A stretch of DNA of 64,000 nt from Cryobacterium arcticum (GCF_001679725.1 NZ_CP016282.1:62001-126000), one strand, 5' to 3'. Shown: positions 1 through 10,824, counted from the stretch's first letter. The notes: a model not told the origin generated them from the sequence alone. Made by a program: numbers and translations.

Positions 1-347
1 CCGCTGACCAGCATCTCGGCGAAGACGGCCCGGGCGAGCTCGAGGTAGAGCTCGGGGGTCAGCGTCTGGGCGACCGTGTACATCGACTGCCGCCAGCGCC
101 AGAAGTCGCCGCCCTGGTCGTGGGTGCGGCCGCGGAGCGCCCGGTGGAAGGCGTGCGAGTGGGCGTTGGCCAGGCCGGGCAGCACGGTGCCCAGGCGGAT
201 GTCGCGGGGTTCGGCCGCAACACCGTCGGCCCGGACGCTGATGCGGCCGTCCTGGCCCACGGTCAGGCGCACGCCCATGCTGGGGATGCCGTCGGTCAGC
301 AGCGTCTCACACCAGTAGCTGGTCGGGTCCCCGGCCGCGGTGCTCAC
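1..347 (-). CDS. hutF: Formimidoylglutamate deiminase HutF, N-terminal part (cut by window edge)
   Basis: Amidohydrolase-family enzyme that converts N-formimino-L-glutamate to N-formyl-L-glutamate and ammonia in the five-step histidine pathway. About 115 codons are visible from a GTG start. The diagnostic part is the metal-binding segment GLANAHSHAFHRALRGRTH near residue 55, whose HSH gives the first zinc ligands, followed by the FWRWR region typical of HutF. The start is fixed by a GTGA overlap with the stop of the upstream M20 gene, which shows translational coupling as the fourth gene of the hut operon. The catalytic C-terminal half, and probably hutI, lie outside the window. Confidence 0.9.
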   Translation of the reverse strand, partial: MSTAAGDPTSYWCETLLTDGIPSMGVRLTVGQDGRISVRADGVAAEPRDIRLGTVLPGLANAHSHAFHRALRGRTHDQGGDFWRWRQSMYTVAQTLTPELYLELARAVFAEMLVS

Positions 348-1544
348 AGCAGTTCCCGGAGCAGGGTGTCGAGCGCCTCGACGCCCGCGAGGCAGTCCGC
401 CAGGGTGGCGAATTCCTCGGGCGAGTGCGAGATGCCGGTGGGGTTGCGCACGAACAGCATGGCGGTGGGCACCCGGGCGGCGAGGACGCCCGCGTCGTGG
501 CCGGCGCCCGTGGACAGGGCGGGGATACCGCCGAGGGTGAGGGCCAGCCGGGCGGCGAGTTCGGGGTCGAAGGTGACGGTGCCGGTCCAGGACTCCTCCA
601 CGACCGTGGCGGTGCAGCCGGTGTGCGCGGCCTGCAGCCGGCCGGTGATGTCGGCGACGACGGCGCGGGCCTCGACGTCGGACTCGGCGCGCGCGTCGAG
701 CCAGGCGGTCACCGCGGACGGGATCACGTTGGTGCCGCCGGGCACCGCCTCGATGCGGCCGACCGTGGCGCGGGCGCCCGTGCTGGCCAGCGCCGCCTCC
801 TGCACGGCCAGGATGGCGTGGGCTGCGGCGACCATCGGGTCGCGGCGGCCGGCCATCAGGGTGGCGCCGGCGTGGTTGCCCTGGCCGGTGAAGCTCATGC
901 GCCAGCGGCCGTGGGCGAGGATCGAGGAGGCCACCGCGAGCGGGGCGCCGAGATCGATCAGGCCGCGGCCCTGTTCCACATGCAGCTCCAGGAATATACC
1001 GATGCGGCCGAGCGCGTCCTGGTCGGGGCCGAGGTGTGCCGGGTCGAGTCCGGCGGTCACGGCGGCCTCCGCGAGGCTGATTCCGGAGCGGTCGGTGAGC
1101 TTGCGGGCGACGTCGGCATCGATCGCGCCCGAGAGCAACCGGGAGCCCAGGCAGGCGACGCCGAACCTCGAGCCCTCCTCCTCGGCGAAGACCAGCACCG
1201 CGCACGGCCGGCCGGGCACGAAGCCGGCGGCCTGCAGCCGGGCGACGGCCTCGAGTGCGGACACCACCCCGAGCGGGCCGTCGTAGGCGCCGCCGCCCGG
1301 CACGGAGTCGAGGTGACTGCCCAGGACCACGGCGTCCGGCCCCGGCGCTCCCCACCAGGCCCAGGTGTTGCCGTTGCGGTCGGTGTCAACGGCCAGGCCC
1401 AGCCGCTCGGCGCGTTCGGTGAACCAGTCGCGCAGCTCGAGTTCGGCGCTCTGCCAGAGGTGCCGCGAGTAGCCGCCGGCGCGCAGGTCGCGGCCGGTGC
1501 CGGCGATCTCGTCGAGACCGGCGAGCACCCCGTGGGCGGAGAGG

Positions 1545-1552
<8 letters not shown>
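344..1552 (-). CDS. M20-family amidohydrolase (allantoate amidohydrolase / N-carbamoyl amino acid hydrolase type) in the hut operon
   Basis: 402-residue metallopeptidase-fold hydrolase. Visible metal-site elements are [15 protein letters not shown] (H80, D91), EEEGSRFG (E125/E126) and ELHVEQG. The family cleaves N-carbamoyl or ureido bonds (allantoate, N-carbamoyl-amino acids). The ATG at 1552 was chosen because it overlaps the hutU stop by 8 nt (ATGCCTGA); longer in-frame starts would run deep into hutU and give an arginine-rich, non-homologous head. It sits between hutU and hutF. HutF makes N-formylglutamate, which still needs hydrolysis to glutamate and formate, and no classical HutG is visible, so this enzyme may be the deformylase (inference). 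Allantoate itself has no obvious connection here. Confidence 0.85.
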
Positions 1553-3362
<1,810 letters not shown>

Positions 3363-3400
3363 GAGCGGGGTCTGCTTTCTCGAGAGCTGAAGGGAACGGG

Positions 3401-4981
3401 TCAGTACAGCGCGCCGATGACGCTCTGGGCAGCAGCGAGCACGGCGCCGCTCCGCACGGAGGCGGCGACGGATTCGATGTCGGGCGAGAGGAACCGGTCG
3501 GGTCCGGGGCCGGCGACCTCGCGGCGCACCTCGGCGACCACGGCGCCGGTGGCGGGGCCGGGCGTCAGGGGGGCGCGCAGGTCGAGGGCGCGGCTCGCGG
3601 TCATGACCTCGATGCCGAGCACCCGGGCGAGCCCGTCGATGCCGGTGCGCAGCTTGCGTGCGGCGTGCCAGCCCATCGAGACGTGGTCCTCCTGCATGGC
3701 CGAGGAGGGGATCGAGTCGACCGAGGCGGGCACCGCGAGGCGCTTGAGCTCGGAGACGATGCCCGCTGCGGTGTACTGGGCGATCATCAGGCCGGAGTCG
3801 ACCCCCACGTCGTGGGCGAGGAAGGCGGGCAGGCCGTTGCTGCGGGCCGGGTCGAGCATCCGGTCGGTGCGGCGTTCGGACATGCTGGCCACGTCGGCCA
3901 CGGCGATGGCGAGGAAGTCGAGCACGTAGGCGACCGGGGCGCCGTGGAAGTTGCCGTTGGACTCGACCCGGCCGTCGACCGTGACGACGGGGTTGTCGAT
4001 GGCGCTGGCCAGTTCGCGTTCGGCGATGCGGCCGGCGTGGTCGACCGTGTCGCGGGCGGCGCCGTGCACCTGCGGGGCGCAGCGCAGCGAGTAGGCGTCC
4101 TGCACGCGGGTGCACTCCGGTCCCTTGTGGCTGGCCACGATGGGGGAGTCGGCGAGCAGGTGGCGGAGGTTCGTGGCGGCGGCCTGCTGGCCCAGCTGCG
4201 GGCGGAGGCCGGCGAGGTCGGCGGCGAAGACGGCATCCGTGCCGAGCAGGGCCTCGATGCTCATCGCGGCGGCCACATCGGCGGTGGCGAGCAGGGTGTG
4301 CAGGTCGTGCAGCGCGAGGCTGAGCTGGCCGAGCATGCCATCGGTGCCGTTGATCAGGGCCAGGCCCTCCTTCTCGGCCAGCAGCACGGGCTCGAGGCCG
4401 GCCGCGGCGAGGGCGTCGGCAGCGGGCAGCTCGATCCCGGCGCGGTCGCGCACGGTGCCCTCGCCCATGAGCGCCAGGGCGCAATGGGCCAGCGGGGCCA
4501 GGTCGCCCGAGCAGCCGAGCGAACCGTACTCGCGCACGATCGGGGTGATGCCGGCGTTGAGCAGGCCGGCGTAGGCCTCGGCGGTCGACAGGCGGATGCC
4601 GGTGCGGCCGGTGAGCAGGGTCGACAGGCGCAGCAGCATTAGCGCGCGCACCGTCTCCCGTTCCACCTCGGCGCCGGAGCCGGCCGCGTGCGAGCGCACC
4701 AGGCTCTGCTGCAGCCGGGTGCGGTCGGCCGCGGTGATGAAGGTCGTGGCCAGGGCGCCGAACCCGGTGGAGATGCCGTAGTGCGGTTGCACGTCGGTGG
4801 CGAGGATCTCGATGGTGGCGCGGCTGGCGGCCACGGCGGCGCGGGCGTCGTCGCCGATGAGCACCGGGGCGTCGTGGCGGGCGACGGCCACGACATCCGC
4901 CACCGAGACCGGGCCGGTGCCCACGGTGACGGGCGCAGGAGCGGTGCTGGCGGCGGGCAGGACGGTGTCGACGGTGTGCAT
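3401..4981 (-). CDS. hutH: Histidine ammonia-lyase
   Basis: 526-residue enzyme that deaminates L-histidine to trans-urocanate, the first step of histidine breakdown. The catalytic MIO prosthetic group forms autocatalytically from an internal tripeptide; here the motif is [14 protein letters not shown] with Cys157-Ser158-Gly159, the CSG variant rather than the commoner ASG. Other family blocks are HYGISTGFG near residue 68, [33 protein letters not shown] and [13 protein letters not shown]. First gene of the operon. Upstream GCAGGAG and TAGGAGC sequences can serve as ribosome binding sites, and an 18-bp palindrome centred about 60 bp upstream is the probable control site. Confidence 0.96.
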   Translation of the reverse strand: MHTVDTVLPAASTAPAPVTVGTGPVSVADVVAVARHDAPVLIGDDARAAVAASRATIEILATDVQPHYGISTGFGALATTFITAADRTRLQQSLVRSHAAGSGAEVERETVRALMLLRLSTLLTGRTGIRLSTAEAYAGLLNAGITPIVREYGSLGCSGDLAPLAHCALALMGEGTVRDRAGIELPAADALAAAGLEPVLLAEKEGLALINGTDGMLGQLSLALHDLHTLLATADVAAAMSIEALLGTDAVFAADLAGLRPQLGQQAAATNLRHLLADSPIVASHKGPECTRVQDAYSLRCAPQVHGAARDTVDHAGRIAERELASAIDNPVVTVDGRVESNGNFHGAPVAYVLDFLAIAVADVASMSERRTDRMLDPARSNGLPAFLAHDVGVDSGLMIAQYTAAGIVSELKRLAVPASVDSIPSSAMQEDHVSMGWHAARKLRTGIDGLARVLGIEVMTASRALDLRAPLTPGPATGAVVAEVRREVAGPGPDRFLSPDIESVAASVRSGAVLAAAQSVIGALY

Positions 4982-5034
4982 GCTCCTATCTGACTCCTGC
5001 GCGTGGCCCGGCGCAGCGGCTTTCAGCCGTTTGG

Positions 5035-5052
5035 TGTCTCGTATACGAGACA
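5035..5052. promoter_or_regulatory. 18-bp perfect palindrome upstream of hutH (candidate operator)
   Basis: TGTCTCGTATACGAGACA is identical to its reverse complement. Its centre is about 62 bp upstream of the hutH ATG, and its core can supply a -10-like TATACG on the minus strand, so a bound repressor would block hut transcription. The GTATAC core resembles operators of GntR-family regulators, including HutC-like ones. No regulator gene is adjacent, so the binding protein is unknown. Confidence 0.7.
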
Positions 5053-5180
5053 GTGGGGGCGCTGCGGCCCGGGTGTGCCCCGGCGTCGATCGACGCGCGG
5101 GAGCGGCGCCGGTGCGCGCGTGGCGTGCCGCCCACGCGCGGGCGCTGTGCCCGCGCAGCTCCGACCAGACCTCGTCGGAC

Positions 5181-5206
5181 TAGGGTGGGCATCAAACCCC
5201 TGGAGG
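5181..5206 (+). promoter_or_regulatory. -10 element TAGGGT and Shine-Dalgarno TGGAGG for the DinB-like gene
   Basis: TAGGGT at 5181-5186 fits the actinobacterial TANNNT -10 pattern. TGGAGG at 5201-5206 lies 6 nt before the ATG at 5213 and fixes that start. No convincing -35 is visible. Confidence 0.55.
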
Positions 5207-5212
5207 TACCGA

Positions 5213-5728
5213 ATGCTGTCGACCGATCTGATGACGGATGCCTTCGGCCGGGTGCAGGAGGCGGTGCATGCCGTGCTCGTGGGCGCCGGGTCCGATCTGC
5301 TCGAGTTCCGCGCCGACCCCGAGGCGAACACCATCGCCTGGCTGGTCTGGCATCTCACCCGGGTGCAGGACGACCACGTCGCCGACCTCATGGGCGAACC
5401 CCAGCTCTGGACGACCGCCGGCTGGCAGAAGCGCTTCGACCTGCCCTTCGCTGTCGGTGCGACCGGGTACCGCCAGAGCGCGGGCGAGGTCGCGGCCGTG
5501 CGGGCCGGCTCCGACCTGCTGCGCGGCTACTTCGACGCCGTGCACGAGCGCACCATCGCTTACCTGGGCACCCTGCGCGAAGACGACTTCAGCCGCGTGG
5601 TCGACACCCGCTGGACGCCGCCGGTGACCGTGGCCGTGCGGCTGGTCAGCGTGATCGGCGACGACCTCGAGCACGCCGGCCAGGCCGCGTTCGTGCGCGG
5701 GCTGGCGCAGCGGGCCGGTCTGCACTGA
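5213..5728 (+). CDS. DinB-superfamily protein (DUF664, mycothiol-dependent transferase type)
   Basis: 171 residues with the four-helix DinB fold of DUF664. Histidines in WHLTRVQDDHVADL (about residues 46-56) and a C-terminal DDLEHAGQAAFVRGL correspond to the usual three-histidine metal site. Actinobacterial members include mycothiol-dependent S-transferases and maleylpyruvate isomerase relatives, but the substrate cannot be told from sequence. The ATG at 5213 was chosen for its strong TGGAGG; longer in-frame starts cover the hut promoter and are arginine-rich. It is transcribed away from the hut operon and may be monocistronic or run on to the next gene 55 bp downstream. Confidence 0.85.
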   Translation: MLSTDLMTDAFGRVQEAVHAVLVGAGSDLLEFRADPEANTIAWLVWHLTRVQDDHVADLMGEPQLWTTAGWQKRFDLPFAVGATGYRQSAGEVAAVRAGSDLLRGYFDAVHERTIAYLGTLREDDFSRVVDTRWTPPVTVAVRLVSVIGDDLEHAGQAAFVRGLAQRAGLH

Positions 5729-5747
5729 GCCGTGCCGGGCGCCCGGC

Positions 5748-5778
5748 TAGGCTCGGGGGCAGTACCTCGACCCTGGAG
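5748..5778 (+). promoter_or_regulatory. -10 element TAGGCT and Shine-Dalgarno TGGAG for the zinc-ribbon gene
   Basis: TAGGCT at 5748-5753 and TGGAG at 5774-5778 precede the GTG start at 5784, suggesting that this gene has its own promoter inside the short gap after the DinB-like gene. Confidence 0.5.
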
Positions 5779-5783
5779 ATCCT

Positions 5784-6413
5784 GTGGCCCACTCGTACCC
5801 GCTGTATGTGAATGTGCTGGCGCAGTGTTTCTGCTGCCAGTCGCTGCAGCCGTTCCACTTCACCTCGGCGACCGATCAGGTGGTGTGCACCCACTGCCTG
5901 CGCCACCTCGGCGCCGAGAAGGCCGAGCAGCGCGACGCCGACCACATCAAGCTCTGGCTCGGGCAGTTCGCCGCGCAGCAGGACACCCTGCACGAACTCG
6001 AGGCCACCAGCAGCGCCACGATCGCCGAACGTGATGCCGAGATCGCCGCGCTCGCCGCGCAGGTGGCCGACCTCACCGGCATCGTGGCCGGCCGCTTCGA
6101 CCGCGGCCCCGACGCCGCGCTCCGCGGCCTGCTCGAGACCGAGGTGCTCAAGCGCGCCGAGCGCAAGGCCGAGCTGGGCCAGCGCCGCACGGATGCCGCG
6201 ATGGCCGTGCTCTGGCAGATCGACCGGCTGCATACCGTGAACCCCGCCGACCCGCAGCACTGCGGATGCGGAAAGTCGGTCGTCGCCTGCCCGGAGACCC
6301 GGGCACTGGGTCCGGTGCGGCAGGCGCTCGGCGACTGGGAAACGAAGAACCTCAAGCTGCACGCCGCCGGCCAGCGCCACGCGCTGCCGGCCGGGCATCC
6401 AGCCCTGACCTGA
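5784..6413 (+). CDS. Hypothetical protein with N-terminal Cys4 zinc ribbon and coiled coil
   Basis: 209 residues, not assigned to a named family. The N-terminus has CFCC (residues 15-18) and CTHC (about residues 36-39), a likely treble-clef or ribbon zinc site. A long alanine/glutamate-rich helix follows (about residues 45-150) with heptad-like ERDAEIAALAAQVADL, predicted to be coiled coil. Near the C-terminus HCGCGKSVVAC supplies further cysteines. It has no signal peptide or membrane segment, so it is probably cytosolic. The GTG start is supported by the upstream TGGAG. A structural or nucleic-acid-associated role is possible, but no function is claimed. Confidence 0.7.
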   Translation: MAHSYPLYVNVLAQCFCCQSLQPFHFTSATDQVVCTHCLRHLGAEKAEQRDADHIKLWLGQFAAQQDTLHELEATSSATIAERDAEIAALAAQVADLTGIVAGRFDRGPDAALRGLLETEVLKRAERKAELGQRRTDAAMAVLWQIDRLHTVNPADPQHCGCGKSVVACPETRALGPVRQALGDWETKNLKLHAAGQRHALPAGHPALT

Positions 6414-6499
6414 CTACTCCGGTCGCCCACTTTCGCTAGTGCGGGAGTGCCGCTGACTAGAAAAAGTGGGCCACTCATGGGGTGGGCTGCCGGGCTGGG

Positions 6500-7078
6500 T
6501 CAGACCGCGGGGCGCGCGACCGAGGACTGGCCGGGGTCGCGGGCGCCGAAGCTCGAGGATCCGGGGCTGGGCGTGAGGCCCAGGCGGCGGACGATCTCGG
6601 CGGCCTCCTCGGCGGGCTTCCGGCCAGCATCGATGGTGATCGCGTTCTCGTCCGGGCCCGGCACCTCCAGCGTGGCCACCTGCGAGTCGAGCAGCGAGGT
6701 GGGCATGTAGTGGTCGTGCCGCGTGGCCAGGCGCCGTCCGATCAGGTCTTTCGATCCGGTCAGGTGCACGAAGATCACGTTGTGCTCCCGCAGCACGTCC
6801 CGGTAGCGACGCTTGAGCGCCGAGCAGGTGATGATGCCGGGCACGCCCGCCATGGTGTGCTCGATGATCCACGACGAGATCGTGTCGAGCCACGGGGCGC
6901 GGTCCTCGTCGTTGAGCGGCTCGCCTGAGGACATCTTGTCGATGTTCTCCTGCGGGTGCAGGTCGTCGCCCTCCTCGAGGTCCCAGCCGAGCTGGCCGGC
7001 GAGGATGCCCGCGACGGTGGACTTGCCCGAGCCGGAGATGCCCATGATCACGAGCACGGGCTGCTGATTGTCATACAT
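6500..7078 (-). CDS. gntK: Gluconokinase
   Basis: 192-residue P-loop kinase that phosphorylates D-gluconate to 6-phosphogluconate, feeding the pentose phosphate pathway. The Walker A motif GISGSGKST is near residue 13, EGDDLHPQENIDKMSSGEPLNDEDRAPWL is the family's substrate-binding block, and CSALKRRYRD and HYMPTSLLDSQ are further gluconokinase signatures. The start 2 nt after the permease stop indicates translation coupled to gntT. The last roughly 20 residues are low-complexity and beyond the conserved core. Confidence 0.95.
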   Translation of the reverse strand: MYDNQQPVLVIMGISGSGKSTVAGILAGQLGWDLEEGDDLHPQENIDKMSSGEPLNDEDRAPWLDTISSWIIEHTMAGVPGIITCSALKRRYRDVLREHNVIFVHLTGSKDLIGRRLATRHDHYMPTSLLDSQVATLEVPGPDENAITIDAGRKPAEEAAEIVRRLGLTPSPGSSSFGARDPGQSSVARPAV

Positions 7079-7080
7079 GG

Positions 7081-8475
7081 CTAGATCACAATGTTCAGGA
7101 GGAGGACGCCGGCCAGGCCGGTCACGGAGATGAGGCATTCCATGACGGTCCAGGTCTTCAGGGTCTGCGGCACGCTCGTGCCCAGGTACTCCTTGACCAG
7201 CCAGAAGCCCGCGTCGTTGACGTGGGAGAGGAACAGCGAACCGGCGCCGATGGCCAGAACCATGAGCGACACATCCGTGGCACCGAGGCTGGCGGCGACC
7301 GGCGCGAGGATGCCCGCGGCGGTCACGGTGGCGACGGTGGCCGAACCCGTGGCGACGCGCACGAGCGCGGCGACGACCCAGGCCAGGATCAGCACCGAGA
7401 CGCTCGAGCCGTTCACCGCGTCGGCGATGACGGTTCCGATGCCGGTGTCGATGAGCACCTGCTTGAAGCCACCACCGGCGCCGACGATGAGCAGGATGCC
7501 GGCGATCGGGGGAAGCGAGTCGGCCAGCGACTTCGAGACGGCCGCACGGTCCATGCCGCCGCCGCGGCCGTAGACGATCATGGCGTAGATCACGGCGATG
7601 CCGAGGGCGATCATCGGCGTGCCGAGGAAGTCCAGGGCGGAGTTGAGCGGGTCGGTGGAGCCGGGGTTGATGGCGTCGGCGATCGAGCGGGCCAGCATCA
7701 GCACGACCGGGAGCAGGATGCCCGAGATCGTGGCGAGGAAGCCGGGGCGCTTGACGTTCTCGTCGAGGCCCTGGTCGGCGGCCGTGATGAACATCTCGGG
7801 CACCGGCACCTTGACCCAGCGGGCCGCGAACTTGCTGAACAGCGGGCCGGAGATGATGACGGTGGGGATGGCGATGAGAACGCCGATGGCCAGCGTGAGA
7901 CCGAGGTTGGCGTTGAGGGTGGTGACGGCGACGAGCGGGCCGGGGTGCGGCGGCACGAGACCGTGCATGACCGACAGGCCGGCCAGCGCCGGGATCGCGA
8001 TGCGGATGAGCGACTGGCCGCTGCGGCGCGCGACCAGGATGATCACGGGGATGAGGAGCACCAGGCCCACCTCGAAGAACATCGGCAGGCCGATCAGTCC
8101 GCCGATGAGCGCCATGGTCCACGGCAGCGTGCGCACGCTCGACCGGGTCACCAGGGCGTCGACGATGCGGTCGGCTCCACCGGAGTCGGCCAGCAGCTTG
8201 CCGAACATGGCGCCGAAGCCCACCAGCACACCCACGCCGGCCATCGTGGCGCCGAAGCCGGCGCCGAAGCTCGTCACGGCGGCGTTCGGGGCCATACCGG
8301 CGCCCACGCCGACGCCCACGGCGCCGATGGACAGCGCCAGGAACGGGTGCACCTTGAGCCAGGTGATCAGCACGATGATCACGGCGACGCCGATGATCGC
8401 CGCAAGAATGAGCTGCAGAGTGCTGCCGGCTGGAACCACGGGTTCCACCGCCTGAATCGCGCGGGTCACATTCAT
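7081..8475 (-). CDS. gntT: Gluconate:H+ symporter, GntP family
   Basis: 464-residue inner-membrane permease with about 12-14 hydrophobic helices and no signal peptide. Family blocks include the ALIGGLIGLPMFFEVGLVLL segment, the conserved GLVPPHPGPLVA motif and the C-terminal SHVNDAGFWLVKEYLG motif. It imports gluconate for the kinase encoded immediately downstream. GAAGGA upstream of the ATG, at 7 nt spacing, supports this start. It is transcribed divergently from the GntR regulator, with two candidate operators in the shared 253-bp gap. Confidence 0.95.
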   Translation of the reverse strand: MNVTRAIQAVEPVVPAGSTLQLILAAIIGVAVIIVLITWLKVHPFLALSIGAVGVGVGAGMAPNAAVTSFGAGFGATMAGVGVLVGFGAMFGKLLADSGGADRIVDALVTRSSVRTLPWTMALIGGLIGLPMFFEVGLVLLIPVIILVARRSGQSLIRIAIPALAGLSVMHGLVPPHPGPLVAVTTLNANLGLTLAIGVLIAIPTVIISGPLFSKFAARWVKVPVPEMFITAADQGLDENVKRPGFLATISGILLPVVLMLARSIADAINPGSTDPLNSALDFLGTPMIALGIAVIYAMIVYGRGGGMDRAAVSKSLADSLPPIAGILLIVGAGGGFKQVLIDTGIGTVIADAVNGSSVSVLILAWVVAALVRVATGSATVATVTAAGILAPVAASLGATDVSLMVLAIGAGSLFLSHVNDAGFWLVKEYLGTSVPQTLKTWTVMECLISVTGLAGVLLLNIVI

Positions 8476-8538
8476 CTCGAAATCCTTCTCCGAGGCCGCG
8501 TCCCTGCGACCTCTTCGTCATGGTGGTGAGCACATGGG

Positions 8539-8571
8539 TCCTTCACAGCACGGATGCGGCATAGTGAAGGA
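8539..8571. promoter_or_regulatory. 8-bp inverted repeat TCCTTCAC/GTGAAGGA in the gntT-gntR gap
   Basis: TCCTTCAC at 8539-8546 and GTGAAGGA at 8564-8571 are perfect inverted arms with a 17-nt spacer, 64 bp upstream of gntT. It could be a regulator site or a hairpin in the gntT leader. It is distinct from the TGATTAATC repeats beside it. Confidence 0.4.
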
Positions 8572-8585
8572 AGAAACACGTGATC

Positions 8586-8603
8586 TGATTAATCTGATTA
8601 ATC
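8586..8603. promoter_or_regulatory. Tandem TGATTAATC repeats, candidate GntR operator
   Basis: TGATTAATC occurs twice in direct succession (8586-8594, 8595-8603), each containing the palindrome GATTAATC, with a flanking half site CGGATT. The A/T-rich cluster stands out in about 69% GC DNA and lies centrally between divergent gntT and gntR, so it is the best candidate for autoregulated control by the adjacent FCD-type GntR protein. Confidence 0.6.
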
Positions 8604-8728
8604 GGATTTATGAAGTGTTACACAACGACGGCGATGTGGTCAAGATCGCCGCACGAACGGCACGCGACGTCGCGCGCCGAGACGAAACGGCACGGCGGGA
8701 CCGGGCCGAGTGAGCGGGGTTTACAGGG

Positions 8729-9469
8729 ATGGCTGCAGTGGGCGACGAAACCTGGCGCGACCGGGGATTGCACGCACGGGTGGTGAACGCGCTCGGGCAG
8801 GAGATCGTCGACGGCGCTTGGGCGACCGGCGACATCCTGAACCTCGACAAACTCAGTGAACGCTTCACCGTGTCGCGGTCGGTGCTGCGCGAAGCCCTCC
8901 GGGTGCTGCAGTCCGTTGGCATGGTCGAACCCCGGCAGCGGGTGGGCACGCAGGTGCGGCCCCGGGAGTCGTGGGACCTGCTCAATCCGCAGATCATCCA
9001 GTGGCGCGGGCAGGGTGATTACTTCGCCCAGATGCGCGAGATGCTGCAGCTGCGATTGGGCATCGAGCCCGTCGCCGCCCGGCTCAGCGCGCGCCTGATG
9101 ACCCCGGAGCAGCGTTCCGCCGTGGCCCGCGCGGCCGACGTGATGGTGGCGGCCGACCACGACAACGACGGGAGGCGCTTCCTCGAGGCCGACGTCGAGT
9201 TCCACACCCTGATCCTGCAGGGGTCCGGCAACGCCGTGATGAGTCACTTCGCCAACACCGTGGCGGCGCTCCTGCGCACCCGCGAGCAGGAGAAGCGCTT
9301 CACGATCACCGACTACACCCCCGCATCCGCGCACCGCCACAACGACCTGGCCGCGGCGATCGTGGCCGGGGAAGAGGATGCCGCCTACGCCTCCGCGTAT
9401 GCCACCCTCGACGCCACCCTCGCCGAGTTCGTGCAGGAGTCGGCCGGCGCGAGTTCGACCGCGGGGTAG
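8729..9469 (+). CDS. GntR-family transcriptional regulator, FCD type, probably gluconate-responsive
   Basis: 246 residues. An N-terminal winged helix-turn-helix (about residues 10-75) contains LSERFTVSRSVLREALRVLQSVGMVEPRQRVGTQV. A C-terminal FCD effector domain of all alpha-helical type follows, with the metal/ligand elements EADVEFHTLIL and HRHNDLAAAI. It is divergent from gntT-gntK, so it most likely represses them and is released by gluconate or a phosphorylated derivative (inference from context). The ATG is preceded only by a weak CAGGG. Confidence 0.9.
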   Translation: MAAVGDETWRDRGLHARVVNALGQEIVDGAWATGDILNLDKLSERFTVSRSVLREALRVLQSVGMVEPRQRVGTQVRPRESWDLLNPQIIQWRGQGDYFAQMREMLQLRLGIEPVAARLSARLMTPEQRSAVARAADVMVAADHDNDGRRFLEADVEFHTLILQGSGNAVMSHFANTVAALLRTREQEKRFTITDYTPASAHRHNDLAAAIVAGEEDAAYASAYATLDATLAEFVQESAGASSTAG

Positions 9470-9537
9470 CCCGGAAGCGCGCCTTCTGTCGTCACGCCCG
9501 TTCGGCGTGCGGCGATGGTCGCTGCGGGCCTGCCCGG

Positions 9538-10824
9538 TCAGAGCCGGGCGAGCCGGTTGATGTCCTCGAGAAACTCCGCGGCTACCTGCGCCGAGACTGT
9601 CGTGCGAGTGCCGCGGATGCCGGCCAGATAGTCCGAGGTTGTCGGCCCGCCGGTCACCGAGTCGTCCGCACCCGCCAACAGGGCCTCCTCCAACGCCTGT
9701 TGGGAGGCCCGCCGGGCGGCGTACTCGATGTCGGCGGGCGAGAAACCGTCGCTGGCCGCGACGAGGGCGTCGAGGTCGACGATTCCGGAGACGTCGTCGG
9801 GAATGTAGCGCTCCCAGATTGCCTGCCGTGCTGCGGCATCCGGCAACCCGATCGGTACGACGTAATCGAACCGACCGTGGCGCAGGAAGGCCGAGTCGAG
9901 CGTGCGGATGAAGTTGGTGGCACAGACCAGCAGTCGCCCCGGCCGCTCGCGGAAGGCCGGAATGAGCTTGAGCAGCTCGTTGGTCACGCCCTGCAGCGGC
10001 GAGGGCGGTTCGCCGCCGCGCTGGGCGGCGATCTCCTCGACCTCGTCGATGAAGACCACCACATGGTCGAGGTCGTCGATCTTGCCGAAGGTCTCCCGTA
10101 GCGCCCCGGCCAACCCCTGCGGGTCGCTCGCCAGCCGGGAGGGGAACACCTCGACGAACGGCCAGTCCAGCCGGGACGCAATGGCCTTGGCGAACGTGGT
10201 CTTGCCGGTACCAGGCGGACCGAAGAGCACCACGGCCTTGGGCGGCACCACCCCGTAGCGGCCGGCCATCTCGGGCCGGGCCAGAGGCATCACGAGGCGG
10301 CGCTCGAGCAGGTCTTTCTCCCGCACCATCCCGCCCACACCCGCCCAGAGATCCCGGGGCAGGATGCGACCACCGAGGTCGGCCAGCACCCGGATCTCGT
10401 GGCCCTGCACCGGGATGCGTCGCTCGAAGTAGCTGAGATGGTTCTTGATCTCGAAGCCGCGGTTGAGGAATGCGTCGACCCGAGTGGCGGTCTCCGGCAT
10501 CAATGCGGAGAGCTTGGTCAGGCCGTGCGGCGCCATGCGCCTCTCCAGTGCGGCCAGCAGGGCCGAGCCGACGCCCCGCCTCTGCCAGGGTTTCGTGGTG
10601 GCCAGGAACACGATCCACCCCTGCGCATGCGCGGCCCGGCCAACCGCCGCACCGACCACCTCGTCGCCGTGTACCGCCACCACTGCGTCGTCCTTCTGGC
10701 AGGAGGCAAGCACCTCGGAGAGGGCATAGACGGGGTCTGTGCTGGTCGCGGTGACCTCCTCCCAGAGGCGCAGGATGCCGTCGAGGTCGTCGGCCTGAAA
10801 ATCGCGGATACGCCAGTCGGTCAT
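9538..10824 (-). CDS. GNAT acetyltransferase fused to an AAA+ ATPase
   Basis: 428 residues in two domains. Residues 1-137 are a GNAT N-acetyltransferase with the acetyl-CoA loop QRRGVGSALL (81-90). Residues 150-428 are an AAA+ ATPase of the proteasome/FtsH/spastin type: Walker A GPPGTGKTT (202-210), Walker B VVVFIDEVEE (255-264), sensor 1 CATN (301-304), arginine-finger region RHGRFD (315-320) and the C-terminal lid segment FSPADIEYAARRA. It has no membrane segment. GAAGGAG lies before the ATG. An ATP-driven remodeler linked to an acetyltransferase suggests that it modifies and remodels the same client, but none is known. The neighbours are unrelated. Confidence 0.85.
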   Translation of the reverse strand: MTDWRIRDFQADDLDGILRLWEEVTATSTDPVYALSEVLASCQKDDAVVAVHGDEVVGAAVGRAAHAQGWIVFLATTKPWQRRGVGSALLAALERRMAPHGLTKLSALMPETATRVDAFLNRGFEIKNHLSYFERRIPVQGHEIRVLADLGGRILPRDLWAGVGGMVREKDLLERRLVMPLARPEMAGRYGVVPPKAVVLFGPPGTGKTTFAKAIASRLDWPFVEVFPSRLASDPQGLAGALRETFGKIDDLDHVVVFIDEVEEIAAQRGGEPPSPLQGVTNELLKLIPAFRERPGRLLVCATNFIRTLDSAFLRHGRFDYVVPIGLPDAAARQAIWERYIPDDVSGIVDLDALVAASDGFSPADIEYAARRASQQALEEALLAGADDSVTGGPTTSDYLAGIRGTRTTVSAQVAAEFLEDINRLARL

